A stretch of DNA of 64,000 nt from Paramagnetospirillum marisnigri. Its GTDB lineage: Bacteria; Pseudomonadota; Alphaproteobacteria; Rhodospirillales; Magnetospirillaceae. The translations under genes were made by a program, and so were the position numbers. The stretch's first letter is position 1; each line of letters begins with the position of its first letter. The stretch is taken from the NCBI RefSeq assembly GCF_001650715.1, contig NZ_LWQT01000037.1, forward strand, positions 1 to 64,000, in the 5' to 3' direction. Below the pieces are notes generated by a model. That model made no database searches and was not told where the DNA came from. It saw nothing but the letters and a program-made list of their open reading frames with translations. Shown in pieces: positions 1 through 7,476 of this stretch.

Positions 1-1
1 T

Positions 2-163
2 CATATCCGCCCCCTGTTCCGTCATACGGATAGGGAATCACGAAACCCGAGCCGACGCCAGTTTCCGGAGGTGCCCACCTACTCAGAGAAATGCGTGGAA
101 CGCCTCGTGGCAGAGGTGAAGGATGACGCGAAGTGGCTGGCGATCAAAGCTTATCAGCTCTGA
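2..163 (+). CDS. 3' end of an unrecognised protein (5' truncated by window edge)
   Basis: An open frame runs from the window edge to a TGA at 161-163, giving about 53 residues ending in KWLAIKAYQL. The tail is charged and reads like real coding sequence, with codon use fitting the region. I do not recognise the family. It lies outside the 49-bp repeat that bounds the integrated element, so it belongs to the flanking chromosome or to a neighbouring insertion. Confidence 0.4.
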   Translation, partial: HIRPLFRHTDRESRNPSRRQFPEVPTYSEKCVERLVAEVKDDAKWLAIKAYQL

Positions 164-198
164 TTGGCCCGCTTCCATTGATGCCGATTTTCGGTTCT

Positions 199-306
199 GG
201 GTAACAAATTGGGTAACAGCCAGAAGGACGGGCAACGGGGGTACTTTCACACCATTTTCGGGGCCTGGGTAACAAGCCATGGCTTTTGTTACCCAATTTG
301 TTACCC
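199..306. repeat. Perfect 20-bp inverted repeat with extra GGGTAACA copies
   Basis: GGGTAACAAATTGGGTAACA at 199-218 is the exact reverse complement of 287-306. A further GGGTAACA starts at 267. The octamer therefore occurs three times forward and twice reversed within about 110 bp, next to the left attachment repeat. This could be a protein-binding array, for example recombinase arm sites of a neighbouring element. Its function is unknown. Confidence 0.7.
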
Positions 307-322
307 AAAACGCCCTAGAAAG

Positions 323-359
323 CCAAAGGGGCTAGCCCTTGTAAGAGCTAACCCCTTGG
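323..359 (-). terminator. Hairpin beyond the left tRNA remnant
   Basis: Arms 323-336 (CCAAAGGGGCTAGC) and 347-359 pair with one bulge and one G-U. On the minus strand the hairpin lies just past the tRNA 3'-end copy at 372-420. Before the element inserted it probably served as the tRNA terminator. The T-tract is poor. Confidence 0.5.
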
Positions 360-371
360 ATTTCCTTAGTC

Positions 372-420
372 TCGATGGTAGCGGGAGAGGGACTTGAACC
401 CCCGACCCCAGGATTATGAT
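372..420. repeat. Left attachment site, 49-bp direct repeat of the tRNA-Met 3' half
   Basis: The 49 bases are identical to 14626-14674 and cover the anticodon arm, T arm, acceptor 3' strand and CCA of the tRNA-Met gene. Identity stops at 421 versus 14675. The copy begins 10 bp beyond the integrase stop codon, as expected for tRNA-targeted tyrosine-recombinase integration. Confidence 0.9.
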
Positions 421-429
421 GCCTGTTGT

Positions 430-1677
430 TTATCTAGGCTTTATGCGGGTTACAGAGGATTTTTCTGTGATTTTTCTGGAATCCGCTTTTCGCTCCGATT
501 TGTTCTGGGATGTCCCCAGAAGGGCGGCTTCGGCGTCGGCCCCCGCGTTTCGCTTTTCCTCCCGCGCCTCGAACATGTGGGCGTATACATTGAGCGTGGT
601 TGATGGGGTCGAGTGGCCTAGCAGCTTCTGGACCTCGACCACCGTCTTACCCAGGGCGATTTGGACAGACGCATAAAGGTGCCGGAAATCGTGCCAGCTA
701 AAGGGCGCCTCCTCATCCGTCGCGGCCAACTCGGCCTTGACCTGTACCGGCTGGATGAATCGATCATGGATGTTCGACGCGAATTCGACGTTGCCCACCC
801 CGTTCGGGAAGACCAGCCCCCTCCCCCTTTCGGCAAGCGGCTGGGCCAGCTTCCAGGCGCGCAGGATGGTGACCAGGGAAGGACCCAAGGGGATGGTGCG
901 GGTTGACGTCTTGGACTTTGGCGAACCGATCTCGCCGAACTCATCGGCGCGTTGCAGCACCTTAAGGGCGGCGCCGTCTAGGTCCACATTGTCCCAGATC
1001 AGCCCACGAAGCTCTGACAAACGAAGCCCGGTAAAAATAGCCGTGGCAAGCATGGCGTGATACTTGCCGGGGTAATGTTCGGCAGCAGCTTTCAGGAGTT
1101 TGCCGACCTCCACTTGTGTAGGGATCACCACCTTGGAGGCGGGCGCGGCGTGGCGTTTTCCCTGGCTCCTCCGGCTCCGGCGGATCGCGGCGCATACGTT
1201 CGTCGCGACGAATCCCTTTTCCTGTGCCAGGGCGATGATGGATCGCAACGAGGTAAAGACCTTCGCCGACATTTTCGGCGAACCGGCGGCGACGTCGTCC
1301 CGGAAAGTGGACACATCGGCCATGGTCAGTTGCGACAGCTTTTTGTCGCCCAGACGTGGCTTGATATAGAGCCGCACATGCCGCTCGTATTGATCTTGGG
1401 TTGATCGCTCCAGCCCATTGGCAGCGGCATCTTTCAGCCAGTTTTCACAAGCCTTTTCGATTGTGATCGAATCCCGGTCGGCGACGTGGACCCCTTTCCG
1501 CTTTTCGACCGTCGCCTCGGCCAGATAGGACTCAGCCTCGCGCTTGGTGCGAAATGTTGACTTGGTCACGCGCTTGCCGTCGGTGGCCTTATACTCGACG
1601 CACCATATAGCTTTGCCGTCCTTACGCAGGACCGGCTTGCCGTCGCGGATCAACTGATACACGGACCCATTCGCCAT
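430..1677 (-). CDS. int: Tyrosine recombinase / phage integrase
   Basis: This is a site-specific recombinase that would integrate and excise the element at the tRNA-Met 3' end. The 415-residue protein has an Arm-type N-terminal region, a SAM-like core-binding segment and a C-terminal catalytic domain. The visible active-site set is R in TGLRLSE, HDFRH, then LLGHS and the nucleophile in NVYAHMF. I chose the ATG at 1677 (MANGSVY) because GGAGGG lies at normal spacing upstream; the frame stays open 22 codons further. Its stop is 10 bp from the left repeat. It is transcribed toward the attachment site, the usual layout for P4/PICI-like elements. Confidence 0.95.
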   Translation of the reverse strand: MANGSVYQLIRDGKPVLRKDGKAIWCVEYKATDGKRVTKSTFRTKREAESYLAEATVEKRKGVHVADRDSITIEKACENWLKDAAANGLERSTQDQYERHVRLYIKPRLGDKKLSQLTMADVSTFRDDVAAGSPKMSAKVFTSLRSIIALAQEKGFVATNVCAAIRRSRRSQGKRHAAPASKVVIPTQVEVGKLLKAAAEHYPGKYHAMLATAIFTGLRLSELRGLIWDNVDLDGAALKVLQRADEFGEIGSPKSKTSTRTIPLGPSLVTILRAWKLAQPLAERGRGLVFPNGVGNVEFASNIHDRFIQPVQVKAELAATDEEAPFSWHDFRHLYASVQIALGKTVVEVQKLLGHSTPSTTLNVYAHMFEAREEKRNAGADAEAALLGTSQNKSERKADSRKITEKSSVTRIKPR

Positions 1678-1697
1678 GGGGAAACCCTCCAGAAAAA

Positions 1698-1800
1698 ATC
1701 CTGTTATCAGTATTTCTGGAAAATATCCTGTTGTCAAACGCAACTAGGCTACGTCTGGCAACGCGTTACCAATGGGAGGCAAAATAGTAACGCGTTACCA
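1698..1800. promoter_or_regulatory. Paired direct repeats upstream of int
   Basis: ATCCTGTTATCA (1698-1709) and ATCCTGTTGTCA (1725-1736) are 27 bp apart. AACGCGTTACCA occurs at 1760-1771 and 1789-1800, the second inside the palindrome GTAACGCGTTAC. They lie just upstream of int, so they are candidates for integrase or excisionase binding or for int repression. Only the repeats are seen; the function is inferred. Confidence 0.5.
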
Positions 1801-1843
1801 CCGTGCTATGCCACCACCCCCAGGGGGCGCCAGCACAGCGCGG

Positions 1844-1879
1844 CGGCCCAATCGGCCCAATCGGCCCAATCGGCCCAAT
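1844..1879. repeat. Four tandem copies of CGGCCCAAT
   Basis: Four exact 9-bp units sit just downstream of the 84-aa secreted protein gene. Read on the plus strand they encode Gly-Pro-Ile triplets in a small frame that is not otherwise supported. Confidence 0.8.
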
Positions 1880-1902
1880 AGGCCAGACCGGCTACCCCGG
1901 CC

Positions 1903-2157
1903 CTATCGGCGCACCGGCCCCAGAACCACCGGAGGAACACCCGGCGATCCGGTCACCGTTCCCACAGTCATCCCCCTGGTATCGAGAACGTGCCAGTTGC
2001 CCGGCGACACCTCCCGAAGCTTGCAGACCGTCATGCCGTTCCGGTCAACGAAATAGGTCTGACTGCCGATGGTGCGGGTCCCCACGGCTGGCAGATCACC
2101 GGCCAGGGCGTGGCCGCAGGCCAGGATGAACAGGGCGGTGATGATCGGACGTAGCAT
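1903..2157 (-). CDS. Small secreted protein of unknown function
   Basis: The 84-residue protein starts with a clear Sec signal peptide (MLRPIITALFILACGHALA, cleavage after ALA). A short mature part follows with the repeated phrase GMTV and a single cysteine. GGAGG lies 6 nt before the ATG. It sits between the integrase and the HTH gene in the element, so it may be lysogenic cargo or an accessory periplasmic factor. I do not recognise a family. Confidence 0.65.
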   Translation of the reverse strand: MLRPIITALFILACGHALAGDLPAVGTRTIGSQTYFVDRNGMTVCKLREVSPGNWHVLDTRGMTVGTVTGSPGVPPVVLGPVRR

Positions 2158-2202
2158 GATCGGCCTCCATGGTGCCCAGGATGGCGCGGGATCATGGCGG
2201 CA

Positions 2203-2460
2203 TCAAGGTGGCGGGAGTGACGATGGCTTGCGCTTCTTCCAGGCGGCCTTCAAAATTTTTTGTCTAAGGCCAACAGGCAACATTAATAGAAGGCGAAGAA
2301 ACGCGCCAATACCAATTGGGACGCCTCTCGAGCCATTCTGCCATCGGCCAACCGCTTCGGGCGTAATCCTAGAATCTCCATAGCTTAATACCAACTCAAT
2401 AAATGATCTTTTACTTAATCCTAGATCGCGAATAGAGGATTCAAACTCATCTTTATCCAT
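2203..2460 (-). CDS. Small HTH (Cro/CI-like) regulator
   Basis: The 85-residue protein has a helix-turn-helix-like pattern: LSKRSFIELV, then ITPEAVGRWQNGSRGVP, then a hydrophobic helix LRLLLMLP. This matches compact XRE/Cro-type phage regulators in which the second helix carries a VGRWQNG-type phrase. It has a basic tail (AAWKKRKP). It would bind operators of the element. The Shine-Dalgarno is weak. The gene is read in the same direction as the structural genes and int. Confidence 0.6.
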   Translation of the reverse strand: MDKDEFESSIRDLGLSKRSFIELVLSYGDSRITPEAVGRWQNGSRGVPIGIGAFLRLLLMLPVGLRQKILKAAWKKRKPSSLPPP

Positions 2461-2527
2461 TCCGGCACCAAAGTATTGTTGAGATTATATTTGAATTAGG
2501 CGCCAGCGCCCCGTCCCAGAATTGGTG

Positions 2528-2565
2528 GCCGGTCAGGAGCGAGCTGCGTACTGCTCCCGACCGGC
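2528..2565 (-). repeat. 13-bp inverted repeat between the structural module and the HTH gene
   Basis: GCCGGTCAGGAGC (2528-2540) pairs with 2553-2565 with one mismatch and a 12-nt loop. It lies 75 bp after the stop of the 187-aa gene and could end transcription of the structural operon, although no T-tract follows. The rest of 2461-2639 shows no gene. Confidence 0.45.
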
Positions 2566-2639
2566 ATGGGGCGCTAATGATGGGAAAACGCACCCATACG
2601 AAAGACTTGGTCAAAATTGGATCGTGGTCAAGCGCTGGA

Positions 2640-3203
2640 CTACAGCCGACCCACCCTTCGGATCGTGATGCCCTCGCCCGACACCTCGGCGCGGCACAAG
2701 GTGCCCCCGATAGGAAGACCTTCGGCGACAACAGCATGGGCGATTGCATCATGGAGGGTGCCCAGGGCCTCGGGTGTTCCTGCGGCGGCAGCGTCGCCAG
2801 CATCCAGCACTGCAGGCGGCCAGGACGCTAGGGGCGGGTGGACGGACAACCCGCCGCGTTCCAGCGGCACCGGCTCCCAGTCCGATTGAGGGCCGATGAA
2901 CCAGCCGTATGGCGCCGCATCGAAGCCGACCACCACGGCCTGGAAGTCGTGGCCGGTGACGGCGCGCACCTGCCGCGCCGTGGTCCTAACCCAGTGGGGC
3001 ATATCGGAGATATCGGCGACGGAAAGGCAGGTGTGCCAGACCTCCATGGCCTCGGCTGTGCCAACCAGCGTGGTCACCAGATTCAGGTGCGGGACGGCCC
3101 GAAGCTTGCCGATCTCCGCGACGGCGCCGTCTGGCAGCTCGACACGGGTGTCGGTTGTGACCACGGCAGCGGACGGGGTCACGCTGATAGCGTAGAAGCT
3201 CAT
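2640..3203 (-). CDS. Phage protein, possible Ntn-hydrolase fold
   Basis: The 187-residue protein begins MSFYAISVTPSAAVVTTDTR, with an alternating strand pattern and a TDTR-DG phrase reminiscent of proteasome-like N-terminal-nucleophile folds found in some phage tail modules. That fold assignment is tentative. Its ATG overlaps the stop of the tail-tip-like gene (ATGA), so the two are translationally coupled. It is the last gene of the overlapping structural cluster. Confidence 0.6.
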   Translation of the reverse strand: MSFYAISVTPSAAVVTTDTRVELPDGAVAEIGKLRAVPHLNLVTTLVGTAEAMEVWHTCLSVADISDMPHWVRTTARQVRAVTGHDFQAVVVGFDAAPYGWFIGPQSDWEPVPLERGGLSVHPPLASWPPAVLDAGDAAAAGTPEALGTLHDAIAHAVVAEGLPIGGTLCRAEVSGEGITIRRVGRL

Positions 3204-3760
3204 GATCTCGGAATCCTCATGTTGATTGCAGCCGGGGCGATCATCGGCACCAGCCCTCCGGCCAGACCGGCCACCACGGTGCCAACCGATGTCAGCGTCG
3301 TGACGCCAAATGTCGCGGACGTCGCCAACTCGATCCCGCCCACGGCGAAGGCGCCGCCGGGGGCAGCGCCAGCCACGCCCATGATCGCGGACCCGATGCC
3401 AGCCGTGGCCACAGCCGCCACCGCCATCACCGCCAGCATGGCGATCATCTTGACGGGTGACTTCCCGCCACCGCCACCACCACCGCCACCCAGGGGCACG
3501 GCCTTGATGATCACGGCGGCGCCAGCCTTCGGGCGGACGAACCGCCAGCGGTCGTATGGGACCAAGGAGTCGCGCTCCCGCTTGTCGTCCCGGATATAGA
3601 CCCGCAGGCCTGGGATGATCAGCGGGTGAATGGCGTGGTCGGCGACCATCTGGCCCACGATCTCGTCAATTGACCAGCCGGGGGGAATGGTTCCGGTGAT
3701 CCGCTCGTCGCGGAACATGCGGGGGAGACAGACCACGGACACTGGAGACGGGGTACTCAT
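3200..3760 (-). CDS. Tail-tip-like protein (N-terminal part of a host-specificity J-type protein)
   Basis: The 186-residue protein has an N-terminal globular part (IPPGWSIDEIV, LVPYDRWRFVRPKAG), a nine-glycine run followed by KSP, then a long Ala/Gly/Val-rich hydrophobic segment. This layout is typical of the start of lambda-J-like tail tip proteins, but those run to about a thousand residues, so only an N-terminal-like unit is present. Start 3760 has GGAG 8 nt upstream and an ATGA overlap with the preceding 75-aa gene. The hydrophobic region could insert in a membrane or pack in a tail tip. Confidence 0.6.
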   Translation of the reverse strand: MSTPSPVSVVCLPRMFRDERITGTIPPGWSIDEIVGQMVADHAIHPLIIPGLRVYIRDDKRERDSLVPYDRWRFVRPKAGAAVIIKAVPLGGGGGGGGGKSPVKMIAMLAVMAVAAVATAGIGSAIMGVAGAAPGGAFAVGGIELATSATFGVTTLTSVGTVVAGLAGGLVPMIAPAAINMRIPRS

Positions 3761-3984
3761 CCGATTCGCTCCAGCACCCATGGGTCTGACAAGAAAAATC
3801 GCTTATCGCACGGGTACAGCCGGACACCGTGGGCTCGGAGGATACGGAGTTGCGCATGGTGTGCGCCCCGAGGGACCACCCCCTCCGGGTGGGTCGCTAG
3901 GGTGTGGAGCAAGCGCCCCGCCCGCTCGGGAAGCACAAGCGTTTCTCCGCGCGGCCCTTTGAAATGCCAGGATGGGGGGATCAT
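3757..3984 (-). CDS. 75-aa phage protein of unknown function
   Basis: Starting at MIPPSWHFKGPRGE, this protein has a segment with helix-turn-helix character (HTLATHPEGVVPRGAHHAQL then LRAHGVRLY). The frame is open further upstream, but the ATG at 3984 overlaps the stop of the 50-aa gene and follows a GAGG. It also overlaps the next gene by ATGA. I infer a minor head-tail or regulatory protein from position only. Confidence 0.6.
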   Translation of the reverse strand: MIPPSWHFKGPRGETLVLPERAGRLLHTLATHPEGVVPRGAHHAQLRILRAHGVRLYPCDKRFFLSDPWVLERIG

Positions 3985-4133
3985 GGTTTTCCATCCTCTT
4001 GCAGGGGGGCTGGCTCGCGCTCTGCCTTGATTCTGGCCAGAGTCCGCAACCGCTCGGACAGGGTGTCGATGACCAGTAGCTCGACCTCCAAACACTCAGC
4101 GCGGGTCGCCGGATCAGCGGTATCAATCAGCAT
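3981..4133 (-). CDS. 50-aa phage protein of unknown function
   Basis: A short frame, MLIDTADPATRAECLEVELL onward, ends LQEDGKP. It is predicted almost wholly helical and acidic, so it could be a small coiled-coil connector. Support is positional: GGAG before the ATG, an 11-nt overlap with the portal gene end, and an ATGA overlap with the next gene. It exactly fills an otherwise unexplained gap. Confidence 0.65.
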   Translation of the reverse strand: MLIDTADPATRAECLEVELLVIDTLSERLRTLARIKAEREPAPLQEDGKP

Positions 4134-5550
4134 GACCCTGCTCCTCGTCCTGCGAGGCCAGAAACGCCCGAATCTCCGCCTGACGGCGGGTGTCTTTTTC
4201 CCCCTGGACCCATCTCCCTTGGGCGTTGATGGCGTCTATCATTTTGCCGTTTAAGATCTTTTGGAGTTCGAAATGCTCCTTGATCTCGGAGAGGTCGTCT
4301 GTCAGCTCCTTAGCACCCGGCGGGGCGGGGGAGACGTTCGACGCCAGCGGCGCCAGGACGGCGTCGGCGTCGGAGTCTGCGAGGGGTGGCAGCCCCTCGA
4401 AAATCCGGCGGGCCTCGTTAATTGTCACGATGGAGGAGGATCGATACGTAGCAGCCGCCTCGGCACGCGATTGGACGTCGCCGCGAAGCAGATTCGCAAC
4501 GTCGAACTCGATGATGTGGGCACCGCTCGGGTCAGCCTGGAGAAGCGAAGCGGTCATGGCGGACTCAATTCGCTCCATCCAGGGCAGCAGCGCGTCATTA
4601 ATGAAAGCCTGCTGCTCGGCCTCAACGTTCGCTCGCGGCGCCGCGCCGTTGGCGGCCAGCTTGGACAAAGGAATCCGATAGAATCGGGCGACCTCTTCGA
4701 CAGCGAGACGGCGTTGCTCCATGGTCTGGGCGCTAACGGAATCCAGGGCGAAGGGCTGGAATGTCATACCCTCCTCGAAGATCGCGAGCCGCCCGTGGTT
4801 CGCGACCCCGGACAGAAAAGACTCGGCCTGGGCGCGGATGCGGGCGAGGGTGGAATCCGACATTTTCCCAGGGATTGAAAGCGCACCCGAGGGGCGGGCG
4901 CCTCTCGAAAAAAGCGACGCGCAGTGGCGCTCAAGCGCAGTCGCGAGTCCGATCGCTCCCCGCGCTTGATCCGTGGGAGAGGATGACCGGAGCCCGTGGA
5001 GAGCGATCGAAGGGACAGCCCCAATCCGCAGCACGTCGTGATCACTGATAACGTCAGTGTACCCAGCCCCCCGCAGGCGGGGGCCGACAACCTGATCACC
5101 CATGGCAGACGCCACCGACCAAACGACATCTCCATCCCCCGTGACCAGCATTGTCGGGGTCGGGATCGGGATCAGCTCTTTTGCGTTGTAGATACCGTCC
5201 CACACGACCACATAGAAAACATCACCAGCCCGCAACAGCCGGTGCATCATGTGCAACCGGAACGCGAATGGGTCCTGGAACCCATTCGGTCGGCGTGACA
5301 GGACTTTTGTCAGGGGATGGTCGTATATAGTCCGCTTGGTTCCGTCGGCGGCGACCCGGCGAACAACGATGTCACAGCTCGCGATTGCCTCTGCGATGAT
5401 TCCAATCGCGGCTCCCGCTACGGATTGCATGACAACGGCGTCGTCAACCCAAACCCCCGCCTCGGTTGACACCGATCCCCAAGGGATTCGGACAGCCTTC
5501 TCATTCGTGGCGGGCGGCGTCGGCTTCCTGAAAAGATTGAAGATACCCAT
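4123..5550 (-). CDS. Phage portal protein, HK97 family
   Basis: Portal proteins form the dodecameric ring at the capsid vertex through which DNA is packaged. The 475-residue length is typical. Family features are the N-terminal MGIFNLFRK, the middle block LMRAGDVFYVV-like (HRLLRAGDVFYVVVWDG), HDVLRIG, and the C-terminal VEEVARFYRIPLSKLA and NVEAEQQAFINDALLPW. It lies 2 bp after the prohead protease stop, the conserved protease-portal adjacency, although here the protease is upstream and no capsid gene follows. Confidence 0.93.
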   Translation of the reverse strand: MGIFNLFRKPTPPATNEKAVRIPWGSVSTEAGVWVDDAVVMQSVAGAAIGIIAEAIASCDIVVRRVAADGTKRTIYDHPLTKVLSRRPNGFQDPFAFRLHMMHRLLRAGDVFYVVVWDGIYNAKELIPIPTPTMLVTGDGDVVWSVASAMGDQVVGPRLRGAGYTDVISDHDVLRIGAVPSIALHGLRSSSPTDQARGAIGLATALERHCASLFSRGARPSGALSIPGKMSDSTLARIRAQAESFLSGVANHGRLAIFEEGMTFQPFALDSVSAQTMEQRRLAVEEVARFYRIPLSKLAANGAAPRANVEAEQQAFINDALLPWMERIESAMTASLLQADPSGAHIIEFDVANLLRGDVQSRAEAAATYRSSSIVTINEARRIFEGLPPLADSDADAVLAPLASNVSPAPPGAKELTDDLSEIKEHFELQKILNGKMIDAINAQGRWVQGEKDTRRQAEIRAFLASQDEEQGHAD

Positions 5551-5552
5551 TG

Positions 5553-6191
5553 TCAGCTCCCGGTGTAGGAGATGTGTTTCCGCTTGGAATCGCCGCGCAG
5601 GCGGGCGATGTCCTCGCGACGACTGTCGGACCCGCGCAGGCGGGCGATGTCGTCTCGACGGCTGTCGATGCCTGGGAGGGGAGCGCAGGAGCGGCGCATG
5701 TCTGCGATGACGGCACGGGCGTGGTCGCTGCTAGACCTCTCAAAAATGACCGCCTCCGGCTGCGCGGGGACGCTCACAACGGAGATTTCGAGCAGCTCGG
5801 CACGGGTGATCCGCATCCCACGTCCGCCGGGAATCGGCTCGGACGCGATGACGCGGAATCCTACAGATATGCTGTTAACTCCGCCCAACTTGATCAGCGC
5901 GAAAATTTCGTCGGCCTGTCGGACAGCACCCGACGGGGGGAACTCGATCTCAGCCTGGAGCTTGCCGTCCCGCACTCCAATCGAGCGGGTGACCGCAATG
6001 GGTTGTTTATGGTCATGAGCCCACAGGACGACAGGATTCTTAAGATATGTTGCGAGGTGCCAGCCATGCTGGACAATAATGTCTCCATCGCGGTCAAGAT
6101 GCTCTGTGGAGCAAATCACATTGATCCGACGAGTATTACTGTCAGCCGAAAGGTCTGCGGCCAGTTTCATCCTCTTTTTGACTTCAGTCAT
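5553..6191 (-). CDS. Prohead protease, HK97 (U35) family
   Basis: This is a serine protease that processes capsid or scaffold during head maturation. The 212-residue form starting MTEVKKRMKLAADL has GGAGG 9 nt upstream. The longer open frame is not needed. The expected catalytic His sits in LWAHDHKQPI and the Ser in SISVGFRV. ISVVSVPAQPEA is a strong family signature. The C-terminus carries a tandem DSRRxDIARLRG duplication (33-nt DNA repeat near 5590-5665). No major capsid substrate is encoded nearby, so it may act on a helper capsid or be a relic. Confidence 0.9.
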   Translation of the reverse strand: MTEVKKRMKLAADLSADSNTRRINVICSTEHLDRDGDIIVQHGWHLATYLKNPVVLWAHDHKQPIAVTRSIGVRDGKLQAEIEFPPSGAVRQADEIFALIKLGGVNSISVGFRVIASEPIPGGRGMRITRAELLEISVVSVPAQPEAVIFERSSSDHARAVIADMRRSCAPLPGIDSRRDDIARLRGSDSRREDIARLRGDSKRKHISYTGS

Positions 6192-6372
6192 TTTTGGGCT
6201 CCTCCACAAGGACGGCAGCGCCGGATTTGAGCAATTTCGACGCGATGGCCGGGGGGAACCCCGCGACGTCTCCAGGGCCGTAGGAGCCCGCCAGAGCGGC
6301 CCCGGTGGGCATGGAAATTGGGGTGAGGATGCGGACCACGACCCAGTCACGCATATGGGATGGGCGGGTCAT
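6184..6372 (-). CDS. 62-aa phage protein
   Basis: This short protein has the phrase GSYGPGDVAGFPPAIASKLLKSGAA (split here as GSYGPGDVAGF and ASKLLKSGAA). The pattern of a glycine-proline turn then an A-x-x-L-x-x-G helix recurs in small head-module proteins of tailed phages. It has GAGGAGG before its ATG, overlaps the protease start by 8 nt, and overlaps the 236-aa gene by ATGA. Its function is unknown. Confidence 0.65.
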   Translation of the reverse strand: MTRPSHMRDWVVVRILTPISMPTGAALAGSYGPGDVAGFPPAIASKLLKSGAAVLVEEPKND

Positions 6373-7079
6373 CGTTGGACCTCCTCGGCCACACCAGCCT
6401 TGATAAGAGCGGCGGCCAAGGCGTCCTCGACGCCCGCGACGTCGCCAGCCGCGAGGTTAAACCCCGGCCGGGCGGACCCGCCGAAAGCCCCACGGAACCG
6501 GGGGGCATGGATGAATCGGAGAACGGTATGGCCGGGCTTCGAGGGGGCGACCGTCTCCCTGGGGGAGACGAAGGCCTCAACCTGAGACAGCATCTCGGCC
6601 AGCCCATCGGGGCCGAACCGGCCGGTGATGGGCGGAGCGTTATCCACAGCTGGGGAAGAGTACGGCGAGGATGACAGCTCCGCGCGGATCGCGTTGGCGG
6701 CTGTCGTCGCTGTCGCGAGGTCGCGGGCGGCCTTGACCCATTTGCGGTACACTTCGCTCGCGGAGGTCCGGGCCGATGCCAGCACGTCGGCGGCGGCTTC
6801 GGCCAGGGCGGTTTCGTAATGGCCTCGCGCCATGCTCAGAGCGGCCAGGGCGACCCGATGGGTCGACTCGGCCTTGGTCAGGCTGGCCAGGGCCTCGTCC
6901 AACCCCTTGGCCGAGGGTGCGACCCCGGTCAGGGATGCCTTGGCGGCAGCGGCTTCAGTTTCAGCGACCTTTTGCCGGGCGGCGGCAAGTGCAGTTTCGG
7001 ACTCCGACGCCCGCTTTTCAGCGTCGGAAAGAACCGAGTTGGCGGAAACTACAGCCGGATACTCAGTAGGAGGGATCAT
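6369..7079 (-). CDS. 236-aa coiled-coil phage protein of unknown function
   Basis: Residues ~15-125 are Ala/Glu-rich and strongly helical (EKRASESETALAAARQKVAE), fitting a long coiled coil. Residues ~150-236 are more globular, with PITGRFGPDGLAEML and FIHAPRFRGAFGG. AGGA precedes the ATG. It stands where a scaffold or capsid gene would sit relative to protease and portal. The coiled coil could be scaffold-like, or could alter helper capsid assembly. I see no capsid-fold signature and do not assign a family. Confidence 0.65.
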   Translation of the reverse strand: MIPPTEYPAVVSANSVLSDAEKRASESETALAAARQKVAETEAAAAKASLTGVAPSAKGLDEALASLTKAESTHRVALAALSMARGHYETALAEAAADVLASARTSASEVYRKWVKAARDLATATTAANAIRAELSSSPYSSPAVDNAPPITGRFGPDGLAEMLSQVEAFVSPRETVAPSKPGHTVLRFIHAPRFRGAFGGSARPGFNLAAGDVAGVEDALAAALIKAGVAEEVQR

Positions 7080-7131
7080 GGTATGTCCTCACATCATTAG
7101 ATGATCGGACATTACTACAGCATGCGCATCA

Positions 7132-7476
7132 CTACATTGGATTTGTGTTTGTCCAATCTTGTAGGATTCTGTCAATCGACTTGTAGGTGGTCAGGATGCG
7201 ACCACCACAGCGGAACACAGCCCAGCACCATGCAAGGTCGGTCCCTGCGTAATCGGCTGGCATGGCCGAGGACAGGGCGTCGGACCGCCAGCGGTCGCGG
7301 TAATAGCCGGTCAGGGCGTCCGCGATCCTGCACGCGCGGGCGTACCGCGCCATGTGCCGAGGGAGGGTGCTGGCCCAACGGACAATTAGTGTGTTTCGGC
7401 GGGCCTCGACGTGAAGGGCTTCCATTCGAGCGTGCCAGGACGGGGGCGCTGTCCGGGCGATGTGGTCGGGGGTCAT
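7132..7476 (-). CDS. 114-aa phage protein of unknown function
   Basis: The start MTPDHIARTAPPSW overlaps the upstream stop (ATGA), which fixes the start against a longer open frame. It is mostly helical with many Arg/Tyr/Trp residues (RRNTLIVRWASTLPRHMARY). It is encoded in the same overlapping cluster as TerS and portal. No family is recognised. Confidence 0.55.
   Translation of the reverse strand: MTPDHIARTAPPSWHARMEALHVEARRNTLIVRWASTLPRHMARYARACRIADALTGYYRDRWRSDALSSAMPADYAGTDLAWCWAVFRCGGRILTTYKSIDRILQDWTNTNPM

Noticed and set aside
372-420. A second tRNA gene
   Set aside because: Only the 3' half matches a tRNA; the D arm and 5' acceptor are absent, so it is an attachment copy.
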